From the NCBI RefSeq assembly GCF_004752005.1, contig NZ_CP038493.1, positions 3,496,302 to 3,560,301 on the forward strand: DNA of 64,000 bases. The letters are read 5' to 3'. The first letter of the stretch is position 1. Each line of letters opens with the position of its first letter. The notes beneath the pieces were generated by a model, which was given only the letters and a program-made list of their open reading frames with translations, was not told the origin of the DNA and did no database searches. Origin of the DNA: Thalassotalea sp. HSM 43 (GTDB lineage Bacteria > Pseudomonadota > Gammaproteobacteria > Enterobacterales > Alteromonadaceae). The position numbers and the translations under genes were made by a program. Positions 19,113 to 28,903 of the stretch are shown piece after piece.

Positions 19113-21230
19113 TTAATCGTTACTCCCCTGATCTTGCAAATTATTCGCTAATTTAGCTTGTTCGAGCGCTTTTAAATACAGATAGGTTTGCTGCTGCGAG
19201 GCGACCTTTTTATTGTTGCCACGTTTAACATATGGGTTGTCTTGCGCAGCATTAATGATTCTCGCCTTACTGTTATCGTTAAAGCCTAGTTCGACCATGT
19301 CGAGAATTTGTTGTTTAAGTTCTTCTTCGTAAATAGGAACGCTCACCTCAACCCTATCTTCAATGTTTCGCGTCATCCAGTCGGCAGAGCTTATATACAC
19401 TTTGTTGGCGCCATTGGCATGAAAGATCATCACCCGAGAATGCTCTAAGTATCTATCAATGACGCTGATCACTTCGATATTCTCGCTTATTCCTTTAATG
19501 CCAGGGATTAAAGAGCACATACCGCGGATCAACATTTTCACTTTAACCCCAGCGTTATTCGCCTCGTACAATTTATCGATAAGCTTTTTGTCGACAAGGT
19601 TATTCAGCTTTAAGGTGATTTGCGCCGGAATACTGGCCTTGGCATTTATGATTTCATTTTGAATCAGGCGATTAATATGTTTGCGCTGGTTAATTGGGCT
19701 GAGTAGCAAATGATCAAAGTCGAATTGTCGATAACTGTGTTCTATGAACTTAAAGACGTTATCAACTTCTTCGGCGATTTGTTGTTTCTTGGTGAAATAA
19801 GCAAAGTCGGTGTATATCTTGGCTGTTTTTTCGTTAAAGTTGCCGGTGCTGATTTGCGCGTATTTAACAATCTGGCCATCTTCTTGACGGTTAATTAGGC
19901 ATAATTTTGAGTGCACCTTTAACGATGGGATACCAAACAGAACTTTAATACCGGCATCGGTCATACGTTTAGACCACTCGATGTTATTGCTCTCATCGAA
20001 TCGGGCTCTAAGCTCAACATTAACCGTCACTTTCTTACCGTTACGTACCGCATCCAATAAACTGCCAATGACTTGTGAATTGGCTGCGACACGATAGATA
20101 TTCAATTTAATGGACGTGACTTTCGGATCGTAGGAAGCTTGACGCACAAATTCCTTAAAATGATGGAATTTATGGTAGGGGTAGTGCAAAAGAATGTCTT
20201 TTTCGCTGATCGCCTCAAACACCGTTTGATGCTTGGTAAAATCATAGCAGTCCAGCGCTGGCCATTTGGGATAACATAATTTGTTTTTTCCCACCGTAGG
20301 AAAACCTATAAAATCGCGAAAGTTACGATAACGGCTGCCAGGCAATGTTGAGTCATAAGAGGTAAACCCTAATAACTTTTTAAGTTTCTTTTCCATTCTC
20401 AACGGCATGTTTTGATCGCGCACAACGCGCACCGGCTCTGCATGAAGACGTTGCTTAATACCCTTGGACATCTTCATCAATATGGAATCATCAATGTCTT
20501 CTTCACTAAGGTAATACTCGGCATCACGGGTGATTTTAAACGAAAACGCATTAAGCTCATCAAAGTCAAATAAGCCATTGAAGATACGAGGTAACACAAA
20601 ACAAATAATATCGTCTAACAAGATGATGCTTTGTACGTTACTGTCTTTTTCTTTCGGTAATAATACAAATCGATCAGTGTCATGAACTGGTACGTCAATG
20701 GCGGCATATTGACGTTGATCTTGGTTTTGAATTTCAACAAATAAATAGGTGATGTGATCTTCAATGAGATTTTTGAAATCGCCGTTCTTGTTAACAATCA
20801 GTGGTTGAATAAATCGCAGTATCTTGTCGTCAAAATAGTCCTCTAGCCAGCGTTGATGGAATTCAGACAGTTGGCTTTGATCGATGATCACCAAGCCTTC
20901 TTTTTGCAAACCATGACAAATATCGTCATAAGTCTTGTTAAAGGCGATATTAAACTCGAGTACTTTTTCTTGAATCTCATCGACTAAGGCTTGATATTGT
21001 GTGACTGCGGTAGTGTCACCTTCTGCCTTTTTAAGCAACGCATTACGTTTAATATCAGATACTTTTACACGAAAAAACTCATCTTGATTATTGGAAAAAA
21101 TGCCTAGAAAGCGCAAACGCTCGATGCTTGGGTTTGAGGTGTCTTGGGCTTCTTGTAACACCCGTTCATTAAACGACAGCCAGCTTAAATCTCTGGAAAA
21201 ATAGTGTGATGACATAAATTCGGCAAACAT
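19113..21230 (-). CDS. ppk: Polyphosphate kinase 1
   Basis: Makes long-chain polyphosphate from ATP at the inner membrane. The 705-residue protein has all PPK1 regions: the N-terminal FSRDLSWLSFNERVLQEA, the DILLHYPYHKF segment, the phosphohistidine motif LKVHSKLCLI, ISTGNFNEKTAKIYTDF, and the C-terminal domain with RGMCSLIPGIKG and DRYLEHSRVMIF. ATG 21230 is used; ATG 21215, five codons later, is equally possible. A PhoB-type box sits about 42 bases upstream. Confidence 0.95.
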   Translation of the reverse strand: MFAEFMSSHYFSRDLSWLSFNERVLQEAQDTSNPSIERLRFLGIFSNNQDEFFRVKVSDIKRNALLKKAEGDTTAVTQYQALVDEIQEKVLEFNIAFNKTYDDICHGLQKEGLVIIDQSQLSEFHQRWLEDYFDDKILRFIQPLIVNKNGDFKNLIEDHITYLFVEIQNQDQRQYAAIDVPVHDTDRFVLLPKEKDSNVQSIILLDDIICFVLPRIFNGLFDFDELNAFSFKITRDAEYYLSEEDIDDSILMKMSKGIKQRLHAEPVRVVRDQNMPLRMEKKLKKLLGFTSYDSTLPGSRYRNFRDFIGFPTVGKNKLCYPKWPALDCYDFTKHQTVFEAISEKDILLHYPYHKFHHFKEFVRQASYDPKVTSIKLNIYRVAANSQVIGSLLDAVRNGKKVTVNVELRARFDESNNIEWSKRMTDAGIKVLFGIPSLKVHSKLCLINRQEDGQIVKYAQISTGNFNEKTAKIYTDFAYFTKKQQIAEEVDNVFKFIEHSYRQFDFDHLLLSPINQRKHINRLIQNEIINAKASIPAQITLKLNNLVDKKLIDKLYEANNAGVKVKMLIRGMCSLIPGIKGISENIEVISVIDRYLEHSRVMIFHANGANKVYISSADWMTRNIEDRVEVSVPIYEEELKQQILDMVELGFNDNSKARIINAAQDNPYVKRGNNKKVASQQQTYLYLKALEQAKLANNLQDQGSND

Positions 21231-21255
21231 TGCAGGTAAATTTCTCTAATTTTTT

Positions 21256-21289
21256 ATTGTAAGAACGAAATATGACAGTCGTGTGACAA
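21256..21289 (-). promoter_or_regulatory. Pho box and -10 element of ppk-ppx
   Basis: On the minus strand TTGTCAC (21289-21283), a 4-base spacer ACGA, and CTGTCAT (21278-21272) form the 7-4-7 direct repeat of a PhoB site (consensus CTGTCAT). Ten bases further comes TACAAT (21261-21256), the -10 spacing seen in PhoB-activated promoters, where the box replaces the -35. Predicts induction of polyphosphate metabolism on phosphate limitation. Confidence 0.82.
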
Positions 21290-21419
21290 TGGCGCATACG
21301 GGGCGATTTCGCGTAATAAAACGCAGACAACAAGAACGTAATCTGCATTATTAAACTGTAGGATAAGATTGATAAAACCTCAAATAATGGTTTTGTATCA
21401 ATATGTTATGTGGAAGGCG

Positions 21420-21653
21420 CTACCATTGTAGCCGCAGAGTTAAAGGTTCTGTGCTTGATTGCAATCCGCACATTTCATCATATGGGGTGTGCTGCTCTAA
21501 CGAAACCCTGTCTGGCATGTTGCCGCGGTAATACTCTTTTATTTCGCTGATAGAATCAAAACGAAGTGGGTTATTGTCTTTGCCGGTGACAATAGCTCCA
21601 TTTTCAGTAATCAGGTAAATGTTGCCTTCAAATGACTTGATGGTTAAATCCAT
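21420..21653 (-). CDS. Small protein resembling DUF6482
   Basis: A 77-residue protein. FEGNIYLITENG and NPLRFDSISEIKEYY resemble the short DUF6482 proteins of gammaproteobacteria (a GxIYLLE strand followed by a short helix); this is recognition by eye. C-terminal residues (about 60-77, Cys62) look unstructured. Function is unknown. It is divergent from the DUF3429-type membrane protein. Confidence 0.6.
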   Translation of the reverse strand: MDLTIKSFEGNIYLITENGAIVTGKDNNPLRFDSISEIKEYYRGNMPDRVSLEQHTPYDEMCGLQSSTEPLTLRLQW

Positions 21654-21783
21654 AATACTGCCTCACCTCGGCTTTTTAAGATGTGTAAATCAATACGCCG
21701 GTAGTCACAGTATAGATCACGGGATCTTAGCTACGAAATTCTGCGTATATCCTAAACTGGTATTTATGGGCAATACGTATCGA

Positions 21784-22266
21784 ATGACTGATAAAAGTAA
21801 ACACCACCTCGCCATCGTGCTTGGCTATGCAGGGCTTGCACCGTTTGTCTTGCTTAGCGCCTTTCTCGTGTTCAGCGCGAACAAGGAGCTGAATAGCGAG
21901 TTTTTGTTGCCATTGTTTGAGCACTACAGTGCATTGATATTGGTATTTTTATGCGGTTCGTTGTGGGCGGAAACGTTGATTGGTAAAAGCTTAGGCAGTG
22001 GTAAAACCTTACTCATTATTGCCAACTTAGTGATGATCATTGTTTGGTTGGTGTCGGCGCTACCGGTTTTTACTGATCTTACGGTACGAATGGCGATCTA
22101 CAGTAGCATGTATGTGGCGCTGGTGATCAGTGAAAATCGTCTGCGTAATTTTGTTGACGACAGCAGCCTCATAGACGGTTATCAAACCTACCAAAAAATG
22201 CGTTGGCGGCTTTCTATGGTGGTTCTTGCTTGCCATTTAGCGGTTGCCAGCTTTACACAAGGGTAG
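21784..22266 (+). CDS. DUF3429-type inner-membrane protein
   Basis: A 160-residue protein with five hydrophobic segments (starting at about 9, 43, 76, 96 and 142), matching the DUF3429 layout LGYAGLAPFVLL near the N-terminus. Function unknown. ATG 21784 is chosen because the frame upstream overlaps the divergent small gene and gives non-membrane residues; ATG 21766 is an alternative. The stop is six bases before the ATG of the SDR gene, so the two are probably cotranscribed. Confidence 0.75.
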   Translation: MTDKSKHHLAIVLGYAGLAPFVLLSAFLVFSANKELNSEFLLPLFEHYSALILVFLCGSLWAETLIGKSLGSGKTLLIIANLVMIIVWLVSALPVFTDLTVRMAIYSSMYVALVISENRLRNFVDDSSLIDGYQTYQKMRWRLSMVVLACHLAVASFTQG

Positions 22267-22272
22267 GTGGTT

Positions 22273-23016
22273 ATGAGTTTAACGAAATACGCCATTTTAA
22301 TTGGCGCTTCATCGACTATTGCGCAAGCGATGGGCAAACAACTGCTGGCGTCAGAGTCGGTACATTTAATATTAATTAGTTCAAAGCAAAATCCCGCAAA
22401 CGAGCCACGAGATACACGAGTGACACCGCTTATATGTGATTATTCGCCAACAGATATTGAACGGGTGCTCAGCGATTGTGATCGCGTAATTGATAGCAAG
22501 TGGCAACAGGTGACACAGGTGTTTATCTTTAATGGCGTATTGCACAGCCAACAGGTGATGCCTGAAAAGCGCATTGAAGACGTTAATGCCAGCCAATTAG
22601 CCAGCATGTACCATACCAATACCATTACCCCTTTTATGTTCGTATCGGCTGTTATCAGCCGCTTAGACAAGCAATGTTGTTGTCGCATCACGGTGTTCTC
22701 GGCACGAGTCGGCAGTATCGAAGATAATCGTTTGGGCGGTTGGTATGGTTATCGCAGCTCAAAAGCAGCGTTAAACATGCTGCTAAAAACCGCAACTATT
22801 GAGCTGAAACGTCGTGCTAAGGATTGCAAAATCGTCGCATTTCATCCTGGTACGACGGACACACCTTTGTCTAAGCCGTTCCAAAAAAATGTCCCGCAGG
22901 GTAAGTTGTTTAGTCCTGAGTTTGTGGCGCGTTCATGTTTGCAGGTAACTGAGGCGCTTGAGAACGATGGAGAGTTATCCTACGTTGATTGGCAGGGCAA
23001 AGAGATTGCGTTTTAG
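22273..23016 (+). CDS. Short-chain dehydrogenase/reductase
   Basis: A 247-residue cytoplasmic oxidoreductase. The N-terminal ILIGASSTIAQAM is a variant of the TGxxxGIG dinucleotide loop, with Ala-Ser-Ser in place of the usual Gly-rich run. Ser144 (VFSARVG) and the YxxxK pair in WYGYRSSKAA complete the catalytic set, and HPGTTDTPL follows as in SDRs. It most resembles the C-factor (CsgA)-like group. GTG 22267 is an alternative start; ATG 22273 has TAGGTGG upstream. Substrate unknown. Confidence 0.82.
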   Translation: MSLTKYAILIGASSTIAQAMGKQLLASESVHLILISSKQNPANEPRDTRVTPLICDYSPTDIERVLSDCDRVIDSKWQQVTQVFIFNGVLHSQQVMPEKRIEDVNASQLASMYHTNTITPFMFVSAVISRLDKQCCCRITVFSARVGSIEDNRLGGWYGYRSSKAALNMLLKTATIELKRRAKDCKIVAFHPGTTDTPLSKPFQKNVPQGKLFSPEFVARSCLQVTEALENDGELSYVDWQGKEIAF

Positions 23017-23032
23017 CCCGCGCCTTAAATGT

Positions 23033-23482
23033 TTAGCTTGCGCCATAGATAGCAAGAGTGACCTGTTTAGCTTGATAGGCTTTATAACGCGCTAACAATT
23101 TGGCATCGATATCGGCTGTGTTTAGCTGACGAAAACCATTTTGCAGGTAAAGGGCTTTAAGACGGGTCACGGCAAAGCAGATTAGGTGCTGGTGATGCGC
23201 TCGACAGTGTTGCAATAATCGATTGGCGATGCCGCGATGCTGATAATGGCTAGCAACCACGAGGCCATGCAAAAACGGTGTGCTGCTGGCAAAGGAGACC
23301 AGCACAGAGGCAATGATTTGTTCAGTGTCATCTTTAAGTAGATAACACACATCGTCACCAAGAAATCCTGCCGAATAGCATTGTGTTTTATAAAACCGTT
23401 TGATGTGTTTCTTATCAGATTTGGCTGCGCTAACTATTTTATTGCTAGCTATTTCTGTATTAGCTACCCTTGAATTACTCAT
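23033..23482 (-). CDS. GNAT-family N-acetyltransferase
   Basis: A 149-residue acyl-CoA-dependent acetyltransferase. The acetyl-CoA binding motif is HGLVVASHYQHRGIANRLLQ (strand 4 followed by Q-x-x-R/H-G-I-A), and LKALYLQNGFRQL is the C-terminal motif B. A Ser/Asn/Lys-rich N-terminal tail precedes the fold. Substrate unknown. It converges on the SDR gene with 16 bases between the stops. Confidence 0.8.
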   Translation of the reverse strand: MSNSRVANTEIASNKIVSAAKSDKKHIKRFYKTQCYSAGFLGDDVCYLLKDDTEQIIASVLVSFASSTPFLHGLVVASHYQHRGIANRLLQHCRAHHQHLICFAVTRLKALYLQNGFRQLNTADIDAKLLARYKAYQAKQVTLAIYGAS

Positions 23483-23658
23483 CTCAGCAGTCCCTAAAAT
23501 ACAAATAAAATTGATACAAGCAAAATAGCTAAAAACACAATTGGTAAAAGCAAAACGGCACCGCCAATGTTCATTGCAATCAATCTCGCAAATCTATGGC
23601 TGTGCCGCTCGTCAGTTGTTAAGGTTCGTCGCTCAACGGTTTATGGGGTTACGGCAGC

Positions 23659-24159
23659 TTATTTGCCGCGCAACGCTTTTTCACCACGAGCGATACCAAC
23701 GGTACCTGAACGAACCACTTCGATGATTTCCGTTTCATTTTTTAGGATTTCAATAAACGATGAAATCTTGTCGTCATCACCGGTTATTTGCACGGTATAG
23801 ATTTGCTTGCCCACATCAATAATGTCGGCACGGAAAATCTCACTCAGTCGCTTTACTTCGGCACGGGTTTTAGGGTTCATCGCCAATACTTTAACTAACG
23901 CGATTTCACGTTCAATGTGCTGGCGATCGGTTAAATCCGATACGCGTAAGACATCGACAAGCTTATTAACTTGTTTGGTAATTTGCTCCAATACTTGATC
24001 ATCACCATAGGTGGTAATGGTGATGCGAGATAAAGTGGCATCGTCAGTTTGTGCCACGTTAAGGCTGTCAATATTAAACGCTCGTTGTGAAAAAAGGCCG
24101 ACGATACGCGACAACGCACCTGGTTCATTTTCCAGTAATACAGATAAAATACGTCGCAT
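23659..24159 (-). CDS. ilvH: Acetolactate synthase small (regulatory) subunit
   Basis: Regulatory subunit of acetohydroxyacid synthase, giving valine feedback inhibition. The 166-residue protein has an N-terminal ACT domain (ILSVLLENEPGALSRIVGLF, with FNIDSLNVA) and the C-terminal ALS_ss domain. Length is that of IlvH, not the short IlvM/IlvN type. The start ATG overlaps the ilvI stop by one base (TAATG) and has GGAGAAAAAG upstream, so ATG 24159 is preferred over an upstream frame. Confidence 0.95.
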   Translation of the reverse strand: MRRILSVLLENEPGALSRIVGLFSQRAFNIDSLNVAQTDDATLSRITITTYGDDQVLEQITKQVNKLVDVLRVSDLTDRQHIEREIALVKVLAMNPKTRAEVKRLSEIFRADIIDVGKQIYTVQITGDDDKISSFIEILKNETEIIEVVRSGTVGIARGEKALRGK

Positions 24160-25886
24160 TATACTTTTTCTCCTTTCTTCAACCACATATCATCAACAGC
24201 GCCAAAACGCATTTGCATAGGGTAAACGTGTTCCGTTTCGTCAACCAATACGTCAACAAAGACCAAACGATTTTTCATTGAAAATGCTTTTTCCATGGCA
24301 GCATCTAATTCATCAGGGTGATTCACTTGCATTCCGACGTGGCCATAGGCCTCCACCAGTTTGACAAAGTCCGGTAAAGATTCCATATACGATTGTGAGT
24401 GGCGACCACCATAAATCATGTCTTGCCATTGTCGTACCATACCTAGCGAGCGGTTATTCAAAGCGACAATAACAACGGGAATGTTATATTGCAGACACGT
24501 AGCCAATTCCTGAATGTTCATTTGAATTGAACCATCACCTGTAACACACACCACGTCTGCTTCAGGGAAGGCAACCTTCACCCCCATAGCTGCAGGGAAA
24601 CCAAATCCCATGGTGCCCAAACCACCTGAGTTAATCCACTTACGTGGTTCTTTAAACGGGTAGTATTGCGCGGCAAACATCTGATGCTGGCCAACGTCTG
24701 ACGTCACATAGGCATCACCGTTGGTGTGCTTATAAACAGATTCGACAACCTGTTGTGGCTTGATTTTGTCAGGGTGCGTTTCGTAGCTAAAGCTGTTCAA
24801 TTGACGCCATTGCTCAATTTCCTGCCACCAGTTGGCGAAATGATCGCTGTCAGGTTTATGACCCACTTCGTCCAGCTGTTTTAATAATTGGTCAATTACC
24901 ACATCGGCATAACCAACAATAGGAATGTGCGCATTAACGGTTTTTGAAATTGACGTTGGGTCGATATCAACATGAATAATGGTTGAGTTAGGGCAAAACT
25001 TTTCCACTTTGTTGGTAACACGGTCATCAAAGCGCGCACCAATGGCTAAAATCACGTCCGAATTGGCCATCGCCTTATTCGCTTCTACACTACCATGCAT
25101 ACCTAACATGCCGATAAAGTTTGGGTGCAGGCCACTTATGCCGCCTAATCCCATTAAGGTGTTGGTGCATGGCGCGTTTAAACGTTCTACTAATTCGGTT
25201 AGGGTGTTGGAGCAATCGGACAATATGATGCCGCCACCGGTATAAACCACCAAACGCTTGGCATTGATGATGGTATCAACCGCTTTTTTGATTTGCTTAC
25301 TGTGACCTTTTTCCGTCGGATTATAAGAGCGGATTTTAACGTCTTTATTCATTTTGTACTCAACCTTAATGTCCGGGTTGAGGATATCTTTTGGCAGCTC
25401 GATAACCACAGGACCAGGTCGACCCGATTCAGCCAGGTAAAACGCCTTGGCTAAAACATTTGGAATTTCATTAACATCACGGCAGGCAAAACTGTGTTTA
25501 ACGATAGGTCGTGAACAACCGACAATATCGGTTTCCTGAAACGCGTCACCGCCAATCAGGTTAGATGCAACTTGACCTGCTAGCACAACCATAGGGATTG
25601 AATCCATATAGGCATTGGCGATACCCGTGACACAGTTGGTGTTACCAGGCCCTGATGTTGCGAGTACAACACCCGTTTTACCGGTGGCGCGGGTGTAACC
25701 GTCAGCCATATGCGTTGCCGCTTGTTCATGGCGCACAAGAATATGACTTACTTTGTCTTGTTGGAAAATCGCATCATAGATATCCAAAACCGAACCGCCG
25801 GGGTAACCAAATATGAATTCAACATCCAATTCGGCCAGCGACTTGGTCAATAAAACTGCGCCTGAATAAAGCTCTTTTGTACTCAT
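24159..25886 (-). CDS. ilvI: Acetolactate synthase large (catalytic) subunit
   Basis: ThDP- and FAD-dependent first common enzyme of branched-chain amino-acid synthesis. The 575-residue protein begins [20 protein letters not shown] and carries the catalytic Glu in [19 protein letters not shown]. It also has the FAD-domain segment [16 protein letters not shown] and the ThDP/Mg motif [16 protein letters not shown] through [12 protein letters not shown]. It is paired with ilvH and preceded by a leader peptide and attenuator, a control mode that E. coli uses for ilvGMEDA and ilvBN but not for ilvIH. Confidence 0.96.
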   Translation of the reverse strand: MSTKELYSGAVLLTKSLAELDVEFIFGYPGGSVLDIYDAIFQQDKVSHILVRHEQAATHMADGYTRATGKTGVVLATSGPGNTNCVTGIANAYMDSIPMVVLAGQVASNLIGGDAFQETDIVGCSRPIVKHSFACRDVNEIPNVLAKAFYLAESGRPGPVVIELPKDILNPDIKVEYKMNKDVKIRSYNPTEKGHSKQIKKAVDTIINAKRLVVYTGGGIILSDCSNTLTELVERLNAPCTNTLMGLGGISGLHPNFIGMLGMHGSVEANKAMANSDVILAIGARFDDRVTNKVEKFCPNSTIIHVDIDPTSISKTVNAHIPIVGYADVVIDQLLKQLDEVGHKPDSDHFANWWQEIEQWRQLNSFSYETHPDKIKPQQVVESVYKHTNGDAYVTSDVGQHQMFAAQYYPFKEPRKWINSGGLGTMGFGFPAAMGVKVAFPEADVVCVTGDGSIQMNIQELATCLQYNIPVVIVALNNRSLGMVRQWQDMIYGGRHSQSYMESLPDFVKLVEAYGHVGMQVNHPDELDAAMEKAFSMKNRLVFVDVLVDETEHVYPMQMRFGAVDDMWLKKGEKV

Positions 25887-25921
25887 TGTGCTGCCTTTTA
25901 AATTTTTTTTGCCCTAAAACG

Positions 25922-25954
25922 AAAAAAACCCTCGGAGTGTTCTCGGAGGGTTTT
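25922..25954 (-). terminator. Attenuator terminator of ilvIH
   Basis: On the minus strand AAACCCTC pairs with GAGGGTTT, the stem continues past one mismatch with GAG/CTC, and TTTTTTT follows. It lies between the leader peptide stop and the ilvI start, the position of an attenuator. Confidence 0.88.
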
Positions 25955-25977
25955 AATGAATGTTTATGCGATGTTTC

Positions 25978-26055
25978 TTAATTCATTGAAAACCCGTGCC
26001 CTGGTACAAGCACCACGACAATCAGGAGAATAATGAATAGAATAAGATTTAACAT
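25978..26055 (-). CDS. ilv leader peptide (attenuation)
   Basis: A 25-codon frame starting ATG 26055 and ending TAA 25980-25978. The product begins MLNLILFIILLIVVVLV and ends PGHGFSMN: 14 of 25 residues are Leu (6), Ile (4) or Val (4), mostly consecutive. Such a run before a terminator hairpin is the hallmark of attenuation by charged tRNA-Leu/Ile/Val levels. The terminator starts 24 bases after the stop. It acts in cis; the peptide itself need have no function. Confidence 0.9.
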   Translation of the reverse strand: MLNLILFIILLIVVVLVPGHGFSMN

Positions 26056-26087
26056 CGTATAATTAATATTTGGATAAAGTTAATTTA

Positions 26088-26116
26088 TATTTAAAGCAGT
26101 TACTCTAACTTGTCAA
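26088..26116 (-). promoter_or_regulatory. Promoter of the ilv leader-ilvIH operon
   Basis: Minus-strand TTGACA (26116-26111), a 17-base spacer and TAAATA (26093-26088). The -35 is perfect; the -10 is weak (3 of 6). The leader ATG is 33 bases downstream. Confidence 0.6.
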
Positions 26117-26229
26117 CAATATTTTTACAATTCATTGAAAATAGTGGTCTATCAGTCATTTTGGTCATTTACTAAGTGGTAAAAATCGCTAAAATAGCGT
26201 TCACATTGAAAAAAATATCGCGGGGATTT

Positions 26230-27567
26230 ATGAAAAGTTTTGAAGCAAATTTTGACGGATTGGTAGGACCAACTCACAATTATGCCGGTTTGTCAGAAGG
26301 TAATGTTGCGTCAAAATCGAACGCAAATGACATATCCAGTCCAAAGAGTGCAGCATTACAAGGCCTTCAAAAAATGAAAGCGTTGCATGATTTAGGAATG
26401 GTACAAGGGGTATTTGCACCGCAAGAGCGTCCTGATATTTTTTCCTTACGTCGTTTAGGTTTTTCAGGTACCGATGCTAATGTGCTTGAAAAAGCCTACA
26501 AAGAAGCACCATCGTTATTATCAGCATGCTGCAGTGCATCAAGCATGTGGACCGCTAACGCAGGCACCGTGTCGCCATCAGGTGATACCTTAGACGGTAA
26601 AGTGCATTTCACACCCGCTAACCTGACTAATAAATTTCATCGTTCATTAGAGCCTGATACAACCGGTAATATCCTTAAAAGTGTGTTTGCCGATGACAAG
26701 TACTTTGCCCATCACCTACATCTTAATGACAATGACCATTTTGGTGATGAAGGTGCGGCGAACCATACGCGCCTGTGTTCAAACTATGGCGAACAAGGTG
26801 TTGAAATATTCACCTTTGGTAAATACGCGTTTAACAGCAATATGCCGGCACCAAAGAAGTATCCAGCGCGTCAAACGCTAGAAGCGAGTCGTGCCGTCGC
26901 GCGTCTGCACGGATTGAGCGATGACAAAGTGGTGTACGTACAGCAAAACCCTGATGTTATCGATCAAGGTGTATTCCATAATGACGTTATCAGTGTCGGT
27001 AACCAAAATGTGTTGTTCTACCATGAGCAGGCGTTTTTAAATACCGAAGCTTTTTTAGCTGAAGTACAGCAAAAATTTGGCTCTGATGATGTGCACTTTA
27101 TTAAAGTGGCAACGGATCAAGTCAGTGTTGATGATTGTGTTAATACCTATTTGTTTAATACCCAAATCATTACCTTGCCTAATGGTGATATGATCATCAT
27201 TGCGCCAATGCATTGTCATGATAACCCAAGCGTGAAAGCCTACTTAGATGACTTAGTGACGCAAAATACACCAATCAAACAGGTTAAGTACTTTGATGTA
27301 AATGAAAGTATGAAAAACGGTGGTGGCCCAGCATGTCTGCGTTTGCGTATTGCTATGAACGAAGCGGAGTTAAATGCGGTTAACCCTAATTGTTTGATGT
27401 CTGACAGCTTATACAGCACATTAACGGCTTGGGTAAACAAGTATTATCGTGACACCTTAAGCTTTGATGATTTGCGTGATCCACAGTTGTTGCTTGAATC
27501 AAGAGCGGCATTGGATGAGTTAACGCAAATTTTGAAAATCGGTTCTGTGTACCGTTTCCAACAGTAA
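26230..27567 (+). CDS. astB: N-succinylarginine dihydrolase
   Basis: Second enzyme of the arginine succinyltransferase pathway, converting succinylarginine to succinylornithine, CO2 and ammonia. The 445-residue protein matches AstB (E. coli 447), opening [18 protein letters not shown], with [11 protein letters not shown], and [13 protein letters not shown] in the C-terminal third; the catalytic Cys lies in [15 protein letters not shown] 26230 has GGGGA just upstream; the extra 18 upstream codons are not family-like. The other ast genes are not in the window, so the pathway is dispersed here. Confidence 0.95.
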   Translation: MKSFEANFDGLVGPTHNYAGLSEGNVASKSNANDISSPKSAALQGLQKMKALHDLGMVQGVFAPQERPDIFSLRRLGFSGTDANVLEKAYKEAPSLLSACCSASSMWTANAGTVSPSGDTLDGKVHFTPANLTNKFHRSLEPDTTGNILKSVFADDKYFAHHLHLNDNDHFGDEGAANHTRLCSNYGEQGVEIFTFGKYAFNSNMPAPKKYPARQTLEASRAVARLHGLSDDKVVYVQQNPDVIDQGVFHNDVISVGNQNVLFYHEQAFLNTEAFLAEVQQKFGSDDVHFIKVATDQVSVDDCVNTYLFNTQIITLPNGDMIIIAPMHCHDNPSVKAYLDDLVTQNTPIKQVKYFDVNESMKNGGGPACLRLRIAMNEAELNAVNPNCLMSDSLYSTLTAWVNKYYRDTLSFDDLRDPQLLLESRAALDELTQILKIGSVYRFQQ

Positions 27568-27586
27568 AACGTTATATTTATGCAAT

Positions 27587-27618
27587 AAAAAACGCCACAA
27601 TCAATGTGGCGTTTTTTG
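27587..27618. terminator. Bidirectional terminator between astB and ltaE
   Basis: AAAAAACGCCAC and GTGGCGTTTTTT form a perfect 12-bp stem around AATCAAT, serving both convergent genes. Confidence 0.93.
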
Positions 27619-27639
27619 TTTTTAATAACGTCTAAGTCG

Positions 27640-28665
27640 TTATGCTGTCGTCGCTTGCATCAGTGCCAAACAATCTTTAATCGCGTCTGCGGTATAGACA
27701 ATGTCGGCTTCACTGATGTCTAAATGGGTGACAATACGCAATGGGCTGCGCGGCGATATCAAAATACCTTCCGCTTTCAATAACTGACACAGCAATTCGT
27801 CATTGATGGACGGCTCAACATCGACATAGAGCATATTGGTTTGTAATGGACGTGGTGATAAGCCATCAATCTGGGCTAACAAACTGGCCAATTTTTTGGC
27901 GTTGTTATGGTCATCTTTTAGGCGAGTGACATGGTTGTCTAAGGCATAATCCATGGCTGCCGCTATCATACCCGCTTGACGAGTGCCGCCACCGACCATT
28001 TTGCGAATACGGCGGGCACGGGCAATCAATTCTTTGCTGCCACATAATACCGAGCCCATTGGTGTCCCTAAGCCTTTAGAAAAGCAAATTGAGATCGAAT
28101 CAACATATTGGCAAATGTCGCTCAGTTCAATATTAAGCTCGGTTAGGGCATTAAAGATACGTGCACCGTCTAGGTGAATACTCAAACCATGATCGTTGGC
28201 AAATTCACGAGCCTGTTGAAAATATGACAGCGGGATGATCTTGCCGCAATGGGTATTCTCTAAGCTCAGCAATTTGCTCATCGCGAAATGCTGGTCATCG
28301 TCTTTTAGAACGGCCTTGATATCGTCAAAGGCTAATTCACCACTTGGTTGTTCAACAACGGTTTGAGGAACGACTGAGCCAAGTACGGCTGCGCCGCCGG
28401 CTTCATAGAGATAGGTATGGTAGCCTTGACCTGTGATGTACTCTTCACCGCGGGCACAGTGAGCAAGTAGCGCACATAAATTGGATTGCGTACCTGAATT
28501 CACCACCATCGCCGCTTCAAAGCCGGCCATTTTGGCAATACGTTGCTCGAAAGCATTAACCGTTGGGTCATCAGAATAAACATCATCCCCCAATTCTGCG
28601 CTGGTCATTGCCTGTTTCATGGCGTCGGTAGGGCGGGTTACCGTATCAGAACGAAAATCTATCAT
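27640..28665 (-). CDS. ltaE: Low-specificity L-threonine aldolase
   Basis: PLP enzyme splitting L-threonine or L-allo-threonine into glycine and acetaldehyde. The 341-residue protein begins IDFRSDTVTRPTDAM, the family signature, has DDVYSDDPTVN, NSGTQSNL, and HLDGARIFNA with the PLP-binding Asp. The PLP lysine is in CFSKGLGTPMGS. Length is slightly above the E. coli enzyme (333). It is upstream of btuB on the same map but separated from it by that gene's terminator, so no operon. Confidence 0.94.
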   Translation of the reverse strand: MIDFRSDTVTRPTDAMKQAMTSAELGDDVYSDDPTVNAFEQRIAKMAGFEAAMVVNSGTQSNLCALLAHCARGEEYITGQGYHTYLYEAGGAAVLGSVVPQTVVEQPSGELAFDDIKAVLKDDDQHFAMSKLLSLENTHCGKIIPLSYFQQAREFANDHGLSIHLDGARIFNALTELNIELSDICQYVDSISICFSKGLGTPMGSVLCGSKELIARARRIRKMVGGGTRQAGMIAAAMDYALDNHVTRLKDDHNNAKKLASLLAQIDGLSPRPLQTNMLYVDVEPSINDELLCQLLKAEGILISPRSPLRIVTHLDISEADIVYTADAIKDCLALMQATTA

Positions 28666-28829
28666 CTTGTATGAATATATCTGTTGGGTTATTTACAGGC
28701 TAAGTTAGTGGTCTGTCCTGCCAATGTCAACGTCGGTGAGCATTCTATTTGCAATTGCCTTGAGTTTTGGCGAACTTGCACGGATGAATCAGTGCAATGT
28801 GGCGCTCAGTACTTATTAAAAAAGGAGCA

Positions 28830-28856
28830 TAAAAAAGGCGCTTAAAACAGCGCCTA
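28830..28856 (-). terminator. Terminator of btuB
   Basis: Minus-strand AGGCGC and GCGCCTTTTTT form the stem around TGTTTTAA, about 50 bases after the btuB stop. Confidence 0.87.
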
Positions 28857-28903
28857 GAGAATATCAACTCATATAACAACATATGAGGTTAGATAACGTT
28901 AAA

